64,000 bases of DNA from Bradyrhizobium barranii subsp. barranii (GCF_017565645.3 NZ_CP086136.1:124001-188000), one strand, 5' to 3'; shown: positions 8,742 to 17,971, numbered from the stretch's first letter. Notes: generated by a model from the sequence alone, not told the origin. Program-made: numbers and translations.

Positions 8742-9167
8742 ATGTCTCGTGTTCCAACGCTTTCCAGTCCGTTCCTTTTGGGCTTCGACGAGATCGAGCG
8801 CGTGCTTGATCGCGTCGTCAAAGGCGCCGACGGCTACCCTCCCTACAATATCGAGAGGTGCGACCGGTCGGACGGCCAGCCCGAGCGGCTGCGGATCACG
8901 CTGGCGGTCGCCGGATTCACCCGCGACCAACTCGATGTAACCATTGAGGAAAACCAGCTCGTGATTCGCGGGCGGCAGCAGGACGACAAGACCCGGCAAT
9001 ACATCCATCGCGGCATCGCCGCGCGCCACTTCCAGCGCACCTTCGTGCTGGCGGAGGGGATGCTCGTGCTGGGAGCGGATCTGAAGAACGGGCTGCTGTC
9101 GGTCGATCTTGCCCGGCCTGAACCGGAGAGGATCGTTAAGACAATCGCTATCAATGAGCACGAATAA
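8742..9167 (+). CDS. Small heat-shock protein, Hsp20/IbpA class A type
   Basis: ATP-independent holdase of the alpha-crystallin family, 141 aa. The N-terminal arm contains FLLGFDEIERVLDRV as in rhizobial class A sHsps and E. coli IbpA. The alpha-crystallin domain (about residues 33-127) has YNIER, the beta strand RLRITLAVAGF, the VIRGRQ strand, and the conserved GLLSVDL near the end. C-terminal LARPEPERIVKTIAI supplies the I-x-I-like anchor. Translation is expected to be thermally controlled by the leader hairpin. A DUF1150 gene follows, as is usual. Confidence 0.95.
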   Translation: MSRVPTLSSPFLLGFDEIERVLDRVVKGADGYPPYNIERCDRSDGQPERLRITLAVAGFTRDQLDVTIEENQLVIRGRQQDDKTRQYIHRGIAARHFQRTFVLAEGMLVLGADLKNGLLSVDLARPEPERIVKTIAINEHE

Positions 9168-9218
9168 TGGAACGAGTAGCGGACTCGACCGCTTAGTTTC
9201 TGTGAAGGAGTCGAGACC

Positions 9219-9491
9219 ATGAGTGAAGGTCACGTTGCGTTCGAATACGAAGCCAAGAACGTCTCGCCCGAGACGCTGGCAACCCTCGGCGAAGGTCATA
9301 TCGCCTATGTGAAGCAGATCCGCTCCGAGGATGTGCCGGGCCTGTTTCCCGAGGCGCCGAAAATCGCGCCGGGCCTCAAGCTCTTCGCGCTCCACGCCGC
9401 CGACGGCACGCCAATCATGCTGACCGACAGCCGCGAAGCCGCGGTCGCCAACGCCTGGAGCAACGAGCTGCAAGCCGTGAGCGTGCACTGA
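9219..9491 (+). CDS. DUF1150 family protein
   Basis: A 90-aa protein of the DUF1150 family, function unknown, found almost exclusively next to hsp20 genes in alphaproteobacteria. Visible family features are YVKQIRSEDV, LFALHAADGTPIMLTDSRE and NAWSNELQ. It starts 51 bases after hsp20 with GAAGGAG before the ATG, and a perfect terminator follows at 9521. Co-transcription with hsp20 suggests a stress role, but nothing in the sequence defines a reaction. Confidence 0.9.
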   Translation: MSEGHVAFEYEAKNVSPETLATLGEGHIAYVKQIRSEDVPGLFPEAPKIAPGLKLFALHAADGTPIMLTDSREAAVANAWSNELQAVSVH

Positions 9492-9520
9492 CGCACGCTT
9501 AGCGCGACATCTGCGAATTC

Positions 9521-9560
9521 AAATGCGCGGGCATGCCTCAAGGCGGCCCGCGCATTTTTT
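9521..9560 (+). terminator. Rho-independent terminator after the DUF1150 gene
   Basis: AAATGCGCGGGC (9521-9532) and GCCCGCGCATTT (9546-9557) pair perfectly over 12 bp, followed by further Ts. It closes the hsp20-DUF1150 operon. It also shows that the next gene cannot start at 9533, which lies inside the stem. Confidence 0.9.
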
Positions 9561-9643
9561 ATGGGCCATCTGGCGAAGCGTCGACGTTCCGGCCTAGCAT
9601 CGGGCTCAACGTCGAAGCGGGTGCTCTGAGAAGAGAATCAAGA

Positions 9644-11011
9644 ATGACGTCGGACGGTCCAAGTGCGGTGCTCTCATCCGATGAGATCGAGGCGATTGCG
9701 CGCGATGCCATTGCGGAAGCTCAGGCGGGAAGAACACAGGCCGCGTTGCACAAGCTGATGCCGCTGCGAAAAGCGCAGCCCCGGCAGCCCGAAGCCGCCA
9801 TGGCATTGCTGCGGATTGTCCATGATCGATGCTTGCAAAGAGAAGCCGCGATAGACGTTCTGTCAGAGGTCGCACAATCTCACGATCAGGACTTCTGGTT
9901 TCTCTCGACTGTAGGGCTCTGCCTTGAAGCAGCGCGCGACATTGACGATCTCAATGCACCGCCGCCCGATATTGCATTGTTCCGTTTGGTCGTCGAAAAA
10001 CTGAGCGGGTTGGCCAAGGTCCACGAGGGGCAACCCGAACAGGAACCGATTCTCGAAGGTCTGGCCACTGCGGCGCGAATGCTGTCGCGCCAGCAAGATG
10101 CGATTGCCGAGAGCAGCTATCGGAAACTCACCGAACTCAATCCGCAAAACAGCACCCACCATTACAATCTGGGTCTTTTCTACAAGACACGCGGCAGATT
10201 CGCGGATGGCGCGACCGCAAACCAGATCGCAGCCAGCCTCGCGGACGAAGTCACCGAGAGTTACGAGTGGAATCTTGGTATCTGCGCCACCGGCGCAAAG
10301 AATGCCTCTCTGGCACTGGATGTCTGGAGGCGCATGGGGCTTGCGATCGAGATCGGGCGCTTTGGCTTGCCCGAATGCTCATTGTCTCAATGCAAGGTCA
10401 AGCTGGCGGAGCGGCCCCTGGCGGAGCGCACGGCCGATCAGGACGATCCGGGCGCGGAGGAAACCATCTGGATCGAACGGTTGAGCCCGTGCCACGGCAT
10501 CGTCCGCAGTGTGCTCTACCAGAAGCTCGGCGTGGACTATGGCGACGTCATCCTGATCGACGGCGCGCCGATTACACATCACACGTATGGTGAGGTGCAG
10601 GTCCCGGTTTTTCCACATTTGGCGACGCTGGAGCGGCGGAACTATCAGCTATTCGACTTCGCCGGCACACAGGATTCGGCACGGCAACTGGCGGACTTGA
10701 CCGCAGAGCTGGATGAGGACGCCGTCGTCTATTCGCATTCCGAGAGCTTCGTGATGATATGCGCGAATTGCTGGCGCGACCCCGATCTCGATCACGACCG
10801 TCACGAGGGATTAGAAAAGCACGTCGTCACGGGGCGAATTGCCGCTCCCGCGGGAATGGCCCCCGCACGACTGCTGGGGTTGATCGACAAGGCTATCGAG
10901 AAGCAGGGACGGCGCTGCCAACTCTATGCGCCAGATCTTTGCAAGGCGGCAGGGCTGGTGGCGCGTGAGGCGATCGACCGACGTCGGTTCGCTTTGCTGA
11001 CGGGCAACTAG
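9644..11011 (+). CDS. TPR-containing protein of unknown function
   Basis: A 455-aa soluble protein with no signal peptide. Degenerate tetratricopeptide-like helices occupy the first half, clearest at SSYRKLTELNPQNSTHHYNLG around residue 160-180. The second half is a separate alpha/beta region with ICANCWRDPDLD and several scattered Cys and His, and no family was recognised for it. ATG at 9644 is chosen because the upstream in-frame region is a terminator. It converges on the DUF1194 gene, the two stops overlapping by 4 bp. Codon usage is somewhat less GC-biased than neighbours. Confidence 0.6.
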   Translation: MTSDGPSAVLSSDEIEAIARDAIAEAQAGRTQAALHKLMPLRKAQPRQPEAAMALLRIVHDRCLQREAAIDVLSEVAQSHDQDFWFLSTVGLCLEAARDIDDLNAPPPDIALFRLVVEKLSGLAKVHEGQPEQEPILEGLATAARMLSRQQDAIAESSYRKLTELNPQNSTHHYNLGLFYKTRGRFADGATANQIAASLADEVTESYEWNLGICATGAKNASLALDVWRRMGLAIEIGRFGLPECSLSQCKVKLAERPLAERTADQDDPGAEETIWIERLSPCHGIVRSVLYQKLGVDYGDVILIDGAPITHHTYGEVQVPVFPHLATLERRNYQLFDFAGTQDSARQLADLTAELDEDAVVYSHSESFVMICANCWRDPDLDHDRHEGLEKHVVTGRIAAPAGMAPARLLGLIDKAIEKQGRRCQLYAPDLCKAAGLVAREAIDRRRFALLTGN

Positions 11012-11859
11012 CGCATGATCCGTCGCCCGCGCTCCCGCCATTTTTCTTCGCCGACCAGACAGGACACCCGGGGCTCTTTCTCGGCGGTTCGGACGATCCT
11101 CCCCTCCGGCGTGAGGCCCGCAACTTCGAGAACAAGCTTGGTCCGGATCGCTTCCTGGAATTTTTCGCGATCCTTGATTGTCATGATGAAGGCACCCGGC
11201 CCTCCGATCACGCAGTCCTCGTAATAGAGATCGAGATTCTCGATATCGGTCGTCAAATAGGACGGCTCCTTCACCATGATCGGCAGACCGTTGATGATGA
11301 TGCCTTTCTCAACGGCAGCGTCGCGCGCGCCGGTGACGGGGGCTCCGTCGTTGTTCGGCCCATCGCCGGAAATGTCGATGACGCGCCGCGACCCGCGATA
11401 AGGATTCTCTTCGAACAGCTGCACTGCGAAATTGATCGCGCCGGAAATCGAGGTGCTCGAACCTCGGCGAATCGGCGTTTTCATGATCTCGGCGGCCACG
11501 GCGTCCGCCGATTCCGGGCCGTCGATCACGCGCCACGGAATGATGATCCTGTCGTCGCCCGACATCGACCACTCGAAATAGGTCAGAGCCACCTTGCTGG
11601 CCGGACGGGCCCTTAGCGCCTGAAGAAAGTCTTTCGAGACGATGGCCTGTGCATAGCCCTCGCGCTGAATGGCGAGTTCGTCCAGATCCATCGAATAGGA
11701 GACGTCGACGGCGATAACGAGCTCGACATTGACGGACAGTGCGCTGTGCCTGGCGTCGGCTATCCCTGATTTCGGGCTCGGCGCGGCAATGCTGGCAACG
11801 TCACCTCCGACGATCGCCCCCGCAACAAGCACCGCCCCGACCGAGACACACCAGCGCAT
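11008..11859 (-). CDS. DUF1194 protein, secreted von Willebrand factor A-like
   Basis: Exported 283-aa protein with an N-terminal hydrophobic signal (MRWCVSVGAVLVAGAIVGG). The body is a VWA-like fold of the DUF1194 family. The metal-ion-dependent adhesion site begins DVSYSMD, residues about 52-58, matching DxSxS. Its second element is RRGSSTSISGAI and its third DISGDGPNND. Likely binds Mg and a protein ligand in the periplasm; partner unknown. Convergent with and overlapping the TPR gene by 4 bp. Confidence 0.85.
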   Translation of the reverse strand: MRWCVSVGAVLVAGAIVGGDVASIAAPSPKSGIADARHSALSVNVELVIAVDVSYSMDLDELAIQREGYAQAIVSKDFLQALRARPASKVALTYFEWSMSGDDRIIIPWRVIDGPESADAVAAEIMKTPIRRGSSTSISGAINFAVQLFEENPYRGSRRVIDISGDGPNNDGAPVTGARDAAVEKGIIINGLPIMVKEPSYLTTDIENLDLYYEDCVIGGPGAFIMTIKDREKFQEAIRTKLVLEVAGLTPEGRIVRTAEKEPRVSCLVGEEKWRERGRRIMR

Positions 11860-12032
11860 GGCGGCCCTCCCGTCCGTTCAAAAGCATGGTGACACCCAAA
11901 ACGCGCATCGAAAAGCGGAAACATGCCTTTGCCTGCCCGGACACGGATGAGAGTTCCAGGCCCGCGCGAATGTCCGCGTCAGCGCGTCTCGCGGATATCT
12001 TCGAAGCGATGGGCGCCGCAATAAGATGCGCC

Positions 12033-13571
12033 TCAGCCGCCTGAACGCTCCGCCAGCCGCGCGCGGATGTCCGGCTTCAAGACCTTGCCGACCTTGGAGC
12101 GCGGCAGATCGTCCCAGACTTCGATCTGCTTCGGTGTCTTGACGCTGCCGATCCGCTGCTTGACGAAGGCCGCCAGCGCCCTCGCATCGACGCTTTGGCC
12201 GGCGCGGGGCTGCACAACGGCAACGATCCGCTCACCCCATTTCTCGTCCGCCAGCCCGATCACGGCGCAATCCTGCACCGCCTCATGCGCCCGCAGCGCG
12301 TTCTCGACCTCGATCGAGTAGACGTTGAACCCGCCGGTGATGATCATGTCCCTGGCGCGATCGACGATATAGAGGTAGCCGTCGTCGTCGATGTAGCCGA
12401 TGTCGCCGGTGTGGTGCCAGCCATGCGCGGAGGCTTCCGCCGTAGCCTCGGGATTTTTGTAATAGCCTTCCATCACCAGCGAACCGCGGACCACGATCTC
12501 GCCGCGGGCGCCGGTCGGCAGCAAATTGCCGTCGCCATCCATGATACCGGCCTGCACCAGCGGGCTGATCCGCCCGGCCGAGGCGAGACGCTCCATCGCG
12601 ATCGTGCCGTCGGCATTGTAATGCTCGCTAGGTGCCATCATCGAGATCATCATCGGCGCTTCGGTCTGACCGAACAACTGCGCCATCGGCCCGATACGCT
12701 GGAGCGCTTCCGCAAGCCGCGCGGCCGAGATCGGCGCCGCGCCGTACCAGAAACATTGCAGAGACCCGAGCCTCGCGGAGTCGAGCTTCGGATGATCGAG
12801 CAGCATGTAGATCACGGTCGGCGGCAGGAAGGTGTGCGTGACGCGATAGCGCTCGATCAGATCGAGAAATTCTGCGATGTCGGGGTGATGCATGATCACG
12901 ATGCGGCCGCCGAGCGCCATGATCGGGAAACACAGCACGCCGGCCGCGTGGGTCAGCGGCGCAAGCGCGAGGTAGATCGGACGGCCCTTGAAGGGATAGC
13001 CCATCAGCGTCAGTGCCGTCATCGCCTCGATGTTGCGGCCCGACAGCATCACCCCCTTCGGCTTGCCGGTGGTGCCGCCGGTGCCCGGGATCATCGCGAC
13101 ATCGTCGATCGTCTCGCGTTGATAGTGGTCGTCTGCAAGGCCGGCGAGCCAGCTGTCGAACGAGGGCGCGAAGGACAACTCAGCATCGAGGCAGACGACG
13201 GCGCGCAGCTTTGGCAGCTCTGCACGCACCGCCTCGACCATCGGCGCGAAGCTTGAATGAAACAACAGCAGACTGCAGTCGAATTGCTCGAGGATGAGCC
13301 GATTTTCGGCCGCCTCGTTACGCGGATTGATCGGACACCAGACCGAGCCCGCGCGGGAAATGCCGAACACGCAGGCAAACGCGACCGGATCGTTGCCGGA
13401 AAGGATTGCGACCTTCTCGCCGGCAGCAATGCCCGATCGCGCGAGCCCGCGCGCGACGCGGTAGCTCAGCCGCTGCACCTCGCGATAGCTGAGGTCGCGT
13501 CCATCCATGGTGAGGCACGGCGCGTCGGCGCCGAGCGAGGCACCTTTGTCCAGGTAATCGATGAAGCGCAT
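12033..13571 (-). CDS. AMP-dependent acyl-CoA ligase/synthetase
   Basis: ANL-superfamily adenylating enzyme, 512 aa, activating a carboxylic acid to its acyl-CoA through an acyl-AMP. Visible: phosphate loop GTGGTTGKPKGVM near residue 160, YGAAPIS and the A5 element LFGQTEAP. The hinge GYLYIVDRARDMIITGGFNVY and the C-terminal Lys in LPRSKVGKVLK complete the set. Substrate not deducible. Last gene of a three-gene operon with a saccharopine-dehydrogenase-like protein and an SDR, divergent from a TetR regulator. Start MRFIDYLDKG is chosen; a GTG three codons earlier is possible. Confidence 0.85.
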   Translation of the reverse strand: MRFIDYLDKGASLGADAPCLTMDGRDLSYREVQRLSYRVARGLARSGIAAGEKVAILSGNDPVAFACVFGISRAGSVWCPINPRNEAAENRLILEQFDCSLLLFHSSFAPMVEAVRAELPKLRAVVCLDAELSFAPSFDSWLAGLADDHYQRETIDDVAMIPGTGGTTGKPKGVMLSGRNIEAMTALTLMGYPFKGRPIYLALAPLTHAAGVLCFPIMALGGRIVIMHHPDIAEFLDLIERYRVTHTFLPPTVIYMLLDHPKLDSARLGSLQCFWYGAAPISAARLAEALQRIGPMAQLFGQTEAPMMISMMAPSEHYNADGTIAMERLASAGRISPLVQAGIMDGDGNLLPTGARGEIVVRGSLVMEGYYKNPEATAEASAHGWHHTGDIGYIDDDGYLYIVDRARDMIITGGFNVYSIEVENALRAHEAVQDCAVIGLADEKWGERIVAVVQPRAGQSVDARALAAFVKQRIGSVKTPKQIEVWDDLPRSKVGKVLKPDIRARLAERSGG

Positions 13572-13627
13572 GATCAACACCCGAAGCAGAGCGGGTGACG
13601 CGGAGGACCGCGCCACCCGCGATTGAC

Positions 13628-14758
13628 TCAATCGTGCACGGTCAGAACAGGCTTGCTGACGAGCCCGAAGCTGCGCAATTGCCCGAGCAGCTCGTGATGG
13701 CCGAACGCCTGGCAGCCGGAGGCGAAGCCTACGCGCTTGGGCGGCTGCTGCAACAGATGGGCCGCAGCATAGGCCTGCAACATGCCGGTCTGCTTGTAGT
13801 TGCTGTTGCCGTTGATGACGCAGTGCGCGCGCCCCAACGGGCCGGAGGCATGTACCGAATCCATCGACTTGTTGACGCGCGGGTTCTCGCGCGGCGGCAT
13901 GGTGTTCATCACACCGGCGGCGGTCTGCGCCAATGCGGCGTAGCGGTCGTCGGGATTCATATCCTTGGTCGCCTCCAGCGCGGCCGCGACGATCTGCGGC
14001 ACGCCCAGCATCAGCGCGCGATTGAACACGCCGCCCAGCACCTTCACGTTGGCCACGCGCGGATCGCGCTTGAACCACACCGGGTGCGAGGTGCCTCCCC
14101 AGGGCAGCGCCAGCGCCAGCTCGTGCTGACCGGGGATGGCGAGGTTGTAGAGGCCGGCATCGGGCTGATGCTCGACGTACTTGTTCTGCTCCAGGTAGTA
14201 GGCCTTGGCCATCGCGGCGTTGACCAGGATGGTCTGCGTCGATGCGATGGTCGGGCTGCCACCCCAGAACACGGCAATGTCCAGCGTGTCGAGGCCGGGC
14301 GTCTCCAGGCACAGCTGCGCGGCGATCTCGCCGGTGGTGTACATCTGCGCGATGCCTGGCGCCAACAGAAGCCCGGCATTGGCGAACTTCGTGCCCCACT
14401 CCTGCTCGAGCGTGATCAGCCAGTCCTGCTCACCGGTGGTGTCGGTGTAATGACACTTGGAAGCGAGGCAAGCCTGCACCACTTCGCCGCCGAACTTGGC
14501 GAAGGGACCCACGGTGTTGAGCACCACCGAGGCGTCCTTGAACAATTCAGTCAGCGCAGCCACGGTGTGCGGCACCTTAACCACCTCGTAGTCGGCGGTC
14601 TCGATGCCCGCTACATTCGACTTCATCGCGGCGTTGAGCTTCTCATTGCTGCGGCCGGCGGCGATGAAGGGGATGTTGTATTCGCGCAAGTATTCGCAGA
14701 CCAGCCGGCCAGTATAGCCGGAAGCGCCATAGACGATGACGGGCTTCTTCTCGCTCAT
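13628..14758 (-). CDS. Saccharopine dehydrogenase-like NAD(P)-binding protein (DUF5938 type)
   Basis: A 376-aa protein with an N-terminal Rossmann motif GASGYTGRLVCEYL at residues 11-24, typical of the saccharopine dehydrogenase/trans-acting enoyl reductase group. A DTTGEQDW segment follows, matching the family DxTGE element. The C-terminal half has no signature known to me. True lysine-pathway enzymes are unlikely given the neighbours (acyl-CoA ligase and SDR). A role in reducing or rearranging an acyl intermediate is inferred. GGAGGAACG precedes the ATG. Middle gene of the operon. Confidence 0.75.
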   Translation of the reverse strand: MSEKKPVIVYGASGYTGRLVCEYLREYNIPFIAAGRSNEKLNAAMKSNVAGIETADYEVVKVPHTVAALTELFKDASVVLNTVGPFAKFGGEVVQACLASKCHYTDTTGEQDWLITLEQEWGTKFANAGLLLAPGIAQMYTTGEIAAQLCLETPGLDTLDIAVFWGGSPTIASTQTILVNAAMAKAYYLEQNKYVEHQPDAGLYNLAIPGQHELALALPWGGTSHPVWFKRDPRVANVKVLGGVFNRALMLGVPQIVAAALEATKDMNPDDRYAALAQTAAGVMNTMPPRENPRVNKSMDSVHASGPLGRAHCVINGNSNYKQTGMLQAYAAAHLLQQPPKRVGFASGCQAFGHHELLGQLRSFGLVSKPVLTVHD

Positions 14759-14794
14759 TGCGTTCCTCCGAAATGCTTGTTGTCGGCTTTGTTG

Positions 14795-15598
14795 TTACAT
14801 GCCCATGCCGCCATCGACCGGCAGTCCGATGCCGGTGATGAAGCGCGCCTCGTTCGAGCACAGGAACACCGCGGCATCGCCGATGTCCGTGACCTCGGCG
14901 AGACGGCCGAGCGGGGTTTGCTCCACCACCGAGCCGACTGCGGCGTTGACGTCGGCCGCGAGCCCGACCTTGACGATGTCGTTGGCGAGCTGCATGCCCA
15001 TGTCGGTCGGGATCAGGCCCGGATAGATGCAGTTTACGCGCACGCCGAAACCGAGCTTGCCGGCTTCCATCGCTCCGACCCGCGTCATGCGGTCAACCGC
15101 GGATTTGGTGCCCGAATAGACCGCGATGCTCGGGAAGGCGATCGTTGCCGCAACCGAGGCGATGTTGACGACGGCGCCGCCCTTGCCGGCCGGCCCGCCC
15201 GGGCGCATGGCACGGAAGGCGTGCTTCATGCCGAGCACGGTGCCAACGATATTGACGTCGCACATCCGCCGCGCGTCCTCGGCCTTGACCTCGGAGATCA
15301 GCGACGTGATCTCGATGCCGGCATTGTTGATCAGAATGTCGTAGCCGCCGAGGGTTGCGACGGTGTTGGCAACCGCCCGCTCCCATTGAGCGTCGTCGGT
15401 GACGTCGAGCTGGACGAAGCCCGTAGCGACGTCTTCCTTCGCGATAGCGGCTGCGCTGGCGCGGCCGGTCTCTTCCAGGATGTCGGCGATCATGATCGAG
15501 GCGCCGGCTCGCGCCAAGGCTTGCGCGATGGCCGCGCCGATTCCTCGGGCACCGCCGGTGACGAGGGCTTTCCTGCCTGCAAGGCTCTTCCCACTCAT
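14795..15598 (-). CDS. Short-chain dehydrogenase/reductase (SDR)
   Basis: Classical SDR of 267 aa, NAD(P)-dependent alcohol/ketone oxidoreductase. Cofactor motif TGGARGIGAAIA is at residues 12-23, then NNAG, the catalytic Ser in NIASVAAT, and YSGTK with catalytic Tyr and Lys. DILEE after beta-2 suggests NAD(H) preference (acidic residue). GGAGGA precedes the ATG at 15598. First gene of the operon, 280 bp from the divergent tetR gene. Confidence 0.88.
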   Translation of the reverse strand: MSGKSLAGRKALVTGGARGIGAAIAQALARAGASIMIADILEETGRASAAAIAKEDVATGFVQLDVTDDAQWERAVANTVATLGGYDILINNAGIEITSLISEVKAEDARRMCDVNIVGTVLGMKHAFRAMRPGGPAGKGGAVVNIASVAATIAFPSIAVYSGTKSAVDRMTRVGAMEAGKLGFGVRVNCIYPGLIPTDMGMQLANDIVKVGLAADVNAAVGSVVEQTPLGRLAEVTDIGDAAVFLCSNEARFITGIGLPVDGGMGM

Positions 15599-15758
15599 GA
15601 CGCACTCCTCCGTTGCTGGTGATCGATTCGTGCTGCGCCAATCGGCGCGCACCAGGTCGATGGGCGCAGGCCTTTTGGGCTGCACCCAGCGAAGCGTTCC
15701 TCCATGGTCGGACGTCTTGACGACTGTCCAAATTCTTGGTGCGAACCTCCGCCAAAAT

Positions 15759-15796
15759 CTTGACACTTGTCAAGAACGAATTTGACAGTTGTCAAA
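15759..15796. promoter_or_regulatory. Tandem palindromic operators between SDR and tetR
   Basis: Two 16-bp palindromes, CTTGACACTTGTCAAG (15759-15774) and TTTGACAGTTGTCAAA (15781-15796), share the core TTGACA-N2-TGTCAA. Their centres are 22 bp apart, about two helical turns. Placement between divergent genes suggests binding by the adjacent TetR protein as two dimers on one DNA face. Confidence 0.75.
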
Positions 15797-15878
15797 GGAA
15801 GTGGTTGTGAGGGGATGGAGCATTCCGCGGTCGACGCGGTATAAGTCCTTGAAAGAACGGGACTGAGGAAGGAACGAG

Positions 15879-16517
15879 ATGGCGCGGCAGGTGACGGGAG
15901 CGGCCCGGCGTGTGGCTGATGCGGCCGAGGTGCTGCGCGACGAGAAGTTCAACGCGCGGCGCGTCGAGCTTGCCGAGGCCGCGCTCGAAACGCTTGGAGA
16001 GCTCGGCTTCGCACGCACCAGCCTGCGCGAAATCGCGCAGAACTCGGCGTTCACGCACGGCGTGTTCCACTATTATTTCAGCGACAAGCTCGACCTGATC
16101 TGCTGCTGCGTCCGCCACTACAAGGCGAAGTGCGTGACGCGATATGACGATGTCGTCGCGACAGCAACGAGCCGCGACGAATTGACGGAGGGTTTCCTCG
16201 CCAAGCTCGCGGCAACGCTGCAGAACGAAGCCCGTATGCACCGCCTTTGGTACGACCTGCGCTCGCAGGCGATGTTCGAGGCGGCGTTTCGCAAGGATGT
16301 ACTCGAGATCGACAAGAGCCTGGAAGCGATGATCTGGCGCATCGCCTCCCGCTATGCCGAGCTCGGCGGCAAGCGGCCGGCGTCGTCGCCCGCCGCGCTC
16401 TATGCGCTGTTCGACGGTCTATTCCAAAGTGCGCTGCTTAAGCACCTCGCGGGTGACAAGACGGCGATTCCCGAACTGCTCGACGAAGTCCGGCGCCTGC
16501 TGCCGACGGTCTGCTGA
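15879..16517 (+). CDS. TetR/AcrR-family transcriptional regulator
   Basis: A 212-aa one-component regulator. The helix-turn-helix is in residues 25-72: AALETLGELGFARTSLREIA, then FTHGVFHYYFSDKLDLI, matching the TetR pattern. The C-terminal ligand domain is unusually rich in Cys (CCCV after the HTH). It is divergent from the SDR/saccharopine-dehydrogenase-like/acyl-CoA ligase operon with two matching palindromes between them, so local repression relieved by an acyl-CoA or related ligand is a reasonable inference. GAGGAAGG precedes the ATG. Confidence 0.9.
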   Translation: MARQVTGAARRVADAAEVLRDEKFNARRVELAEAALETLGELGFARTSLREIAQNSAFTHGVFHYYFSDKLDLICCCVRHYKAKCVTRYDDVVATATSRDELTEGFLAKLAATLQNEARMHRLWYDLRSQAMFEAAFRKDVLEIDKSLEAMIWRIASRYAELGGKRPASSPAALYALFDGLFQSALLKHLAGDKTAIPELLDEVRRLLPTVC

Positions 16518-16643
16518 CGCACACGAGCGGCGCCGGCGAAGGCTCTGCAGCGCACCGCTCTCGACGATGCTTCGCATCGCGAGGGAAGCGCTGCGCTGCG
16601 TCCGGGGGGACTAGAGCGGAGATGCACGCTCTTTCGAGACGCA

Positions 16644-17756
16644 TCACTTCAAAAAGCCAAGTCCTTCGCGCGCCGTGTCCACGGCCCATTGGTCGCCCGG
16701 CGGCAGCGCGAGCACGCTATTGAAATCGGCGCGCGCCTTCGCGGCGTCGGACAGCTTCATGTAGAGGATGCCGCGATTGACGAGCGCGATCTGATTGCCG
16801 GGATCGAGCCGGATCGCCTCGTTGTAGTCGGCGAGCGCGCGGGCGTGCTCTCCGATGCCGCGCAGCGTGCTGGCGCGATTGCTGTAGGCCATCGAATTTC
16901 CCGGCTGCAGCCGGATGCCTTCGTCGAAATCCGCAATGGCGCGACGATCATCGCCCTTCTTGCGCCAGGCGGTTGCACGAACCAAGTAGGCCTTCTCGAA
17001 GGAAGGCATGATCCTCGTGACGTCATCGAGCTCGCGGATGGCGTTGTCGGTGTCGTCCTTTTTCAGGAGAACGATGGCCCGGCAATAATGACCGCCAGCA
17101 CTCCCGGGCTCCAGACGGACGGCGGTGTTGCAGTCGTCGAGAGCCTCGTCGATCTCGCCCTTGTTGAAATGGACGGTGCTTCGCAGCTCGTAGGGCCATG
17201 CGGCGGCGGGATTGCGCCGCATCGCCTCGTTGTAATCAGCGACGGCATGATCGGAGTCGCGCTTCGCCGCATACGCTTCCCCTCTCTTGATAAGAGCAAA
17301 GTAGGCTTGCTTGGGATTGCGTTCGATCGCCTCGGTAAACGCGCCGATCGCCAGATCGAAGTCGCGATTGTTGAAATATTCGAGGGCACGGGAGGTGTAA
17401 GACGGTCCGTAGCCGGGATCGAGGCGAATGGCCTCGTTGTAATCGGCCAACGCGCGATCCCGTTCGCCCCTCGCCGAATAGGCGCGGCCGCGGCAGTTAT
17501 AGGCCCGCCCGAAATTCGGATCGATTCGTATCGCGGCGCTGCAATCCTCGAAGGCGCGATCCCTGTCCCGGTTGAGGTACCAGGCTTCGCCACGCAGCTC
17601 GTAAGCAACCGCGTTGGTCGGATCAGCCGCGATGATCTCGGTCTTTTCGGCGATGACGCGGTCGTTGGACGTATCGTCGGCATGGACGGCAACCGTCACG
17701 GCAATGGTGACCGAGCAAAACAGACCGAAAATCCGGCCGATCGAACCGCAATTCAT
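16644..17756 (-). CDS. Exported tetratricopeptide-repeat protein
   Basis: A 370-aa protein with a short signal sequence (MNCGSIGRIFGLFCSVTIAVTVAVHA) followed by about eight to nine TPR units at regular 34-residue spacing, e.g. GRAYSARGERDRALADYNEA and its repeats. This is a protein-interaction scaffold, probably periplasmic; no enzymatic domain is seen. CAGGAG precedes the ATG at 17756. It lies downstream of, and in the same direction as, the two-partner secretion genes, separated by 215 bp, so co-function is possible but not shown. Confidence 0.8.
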   Translation of the reverse strand: MNCGSIGRIFGLFCSVTIAVTVAVHADDTSNDRVIAEKTEIIAADPTNAVAYELRGEAWYLNRDRDRAFEDCSAAIRIDPNFGRAYNCRGRAYSARGERDRALADYNEAIRLDPGYGPSYTSRALEYFNNRDFDLAIGAFTEAIERNPKQAYFALIKRGEAYAAKRDSDHAVADYNEAMRRNPAAAWPYELRSTVHFNKGEIDEALDDCNTAVRLEPGSAGGHYCRAIVLLKKDDTDNAIRELDDVTRIMPSFEKAYLVRATAWRKKGDDRRAIADFDEGIRLQPGNSMAYSNRASTLRGIGEHARALADYNEAIRLDPGNQIALVNRGILYMKLSDAAKARADFNSVLALPPGDQWAVDTAREGLGFLK

Positions 17757-17971
17757 GGCTAAAAGAGCTCCTGCACCGAAGCCGCGCCGGGACGCGCAAC
17801 CGGGCGACGGTCGAATCCGGTGGAGAAACATCACAGCGCCCGGCTGCGAAAATAAGTCGCAGACGACGGGGCTTCGGTTCGAACGTGAGGGCGGCCTCTG
17901 CGGTCTCACCAGGCGTAGCGAAGGACGCCCTTGCCGGCGTAGCTGCGCGTGACGTGCCGCTGCCGGGTGCT

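Noticed and set aside
13595..15622. 675-codon plus-strand frame opposite the saccharopine-dehydrogenase-like and SDR genes
   Set aside because: Mirror of real coding sequence; composition typical of an antisense frame in GC-rich DNA.
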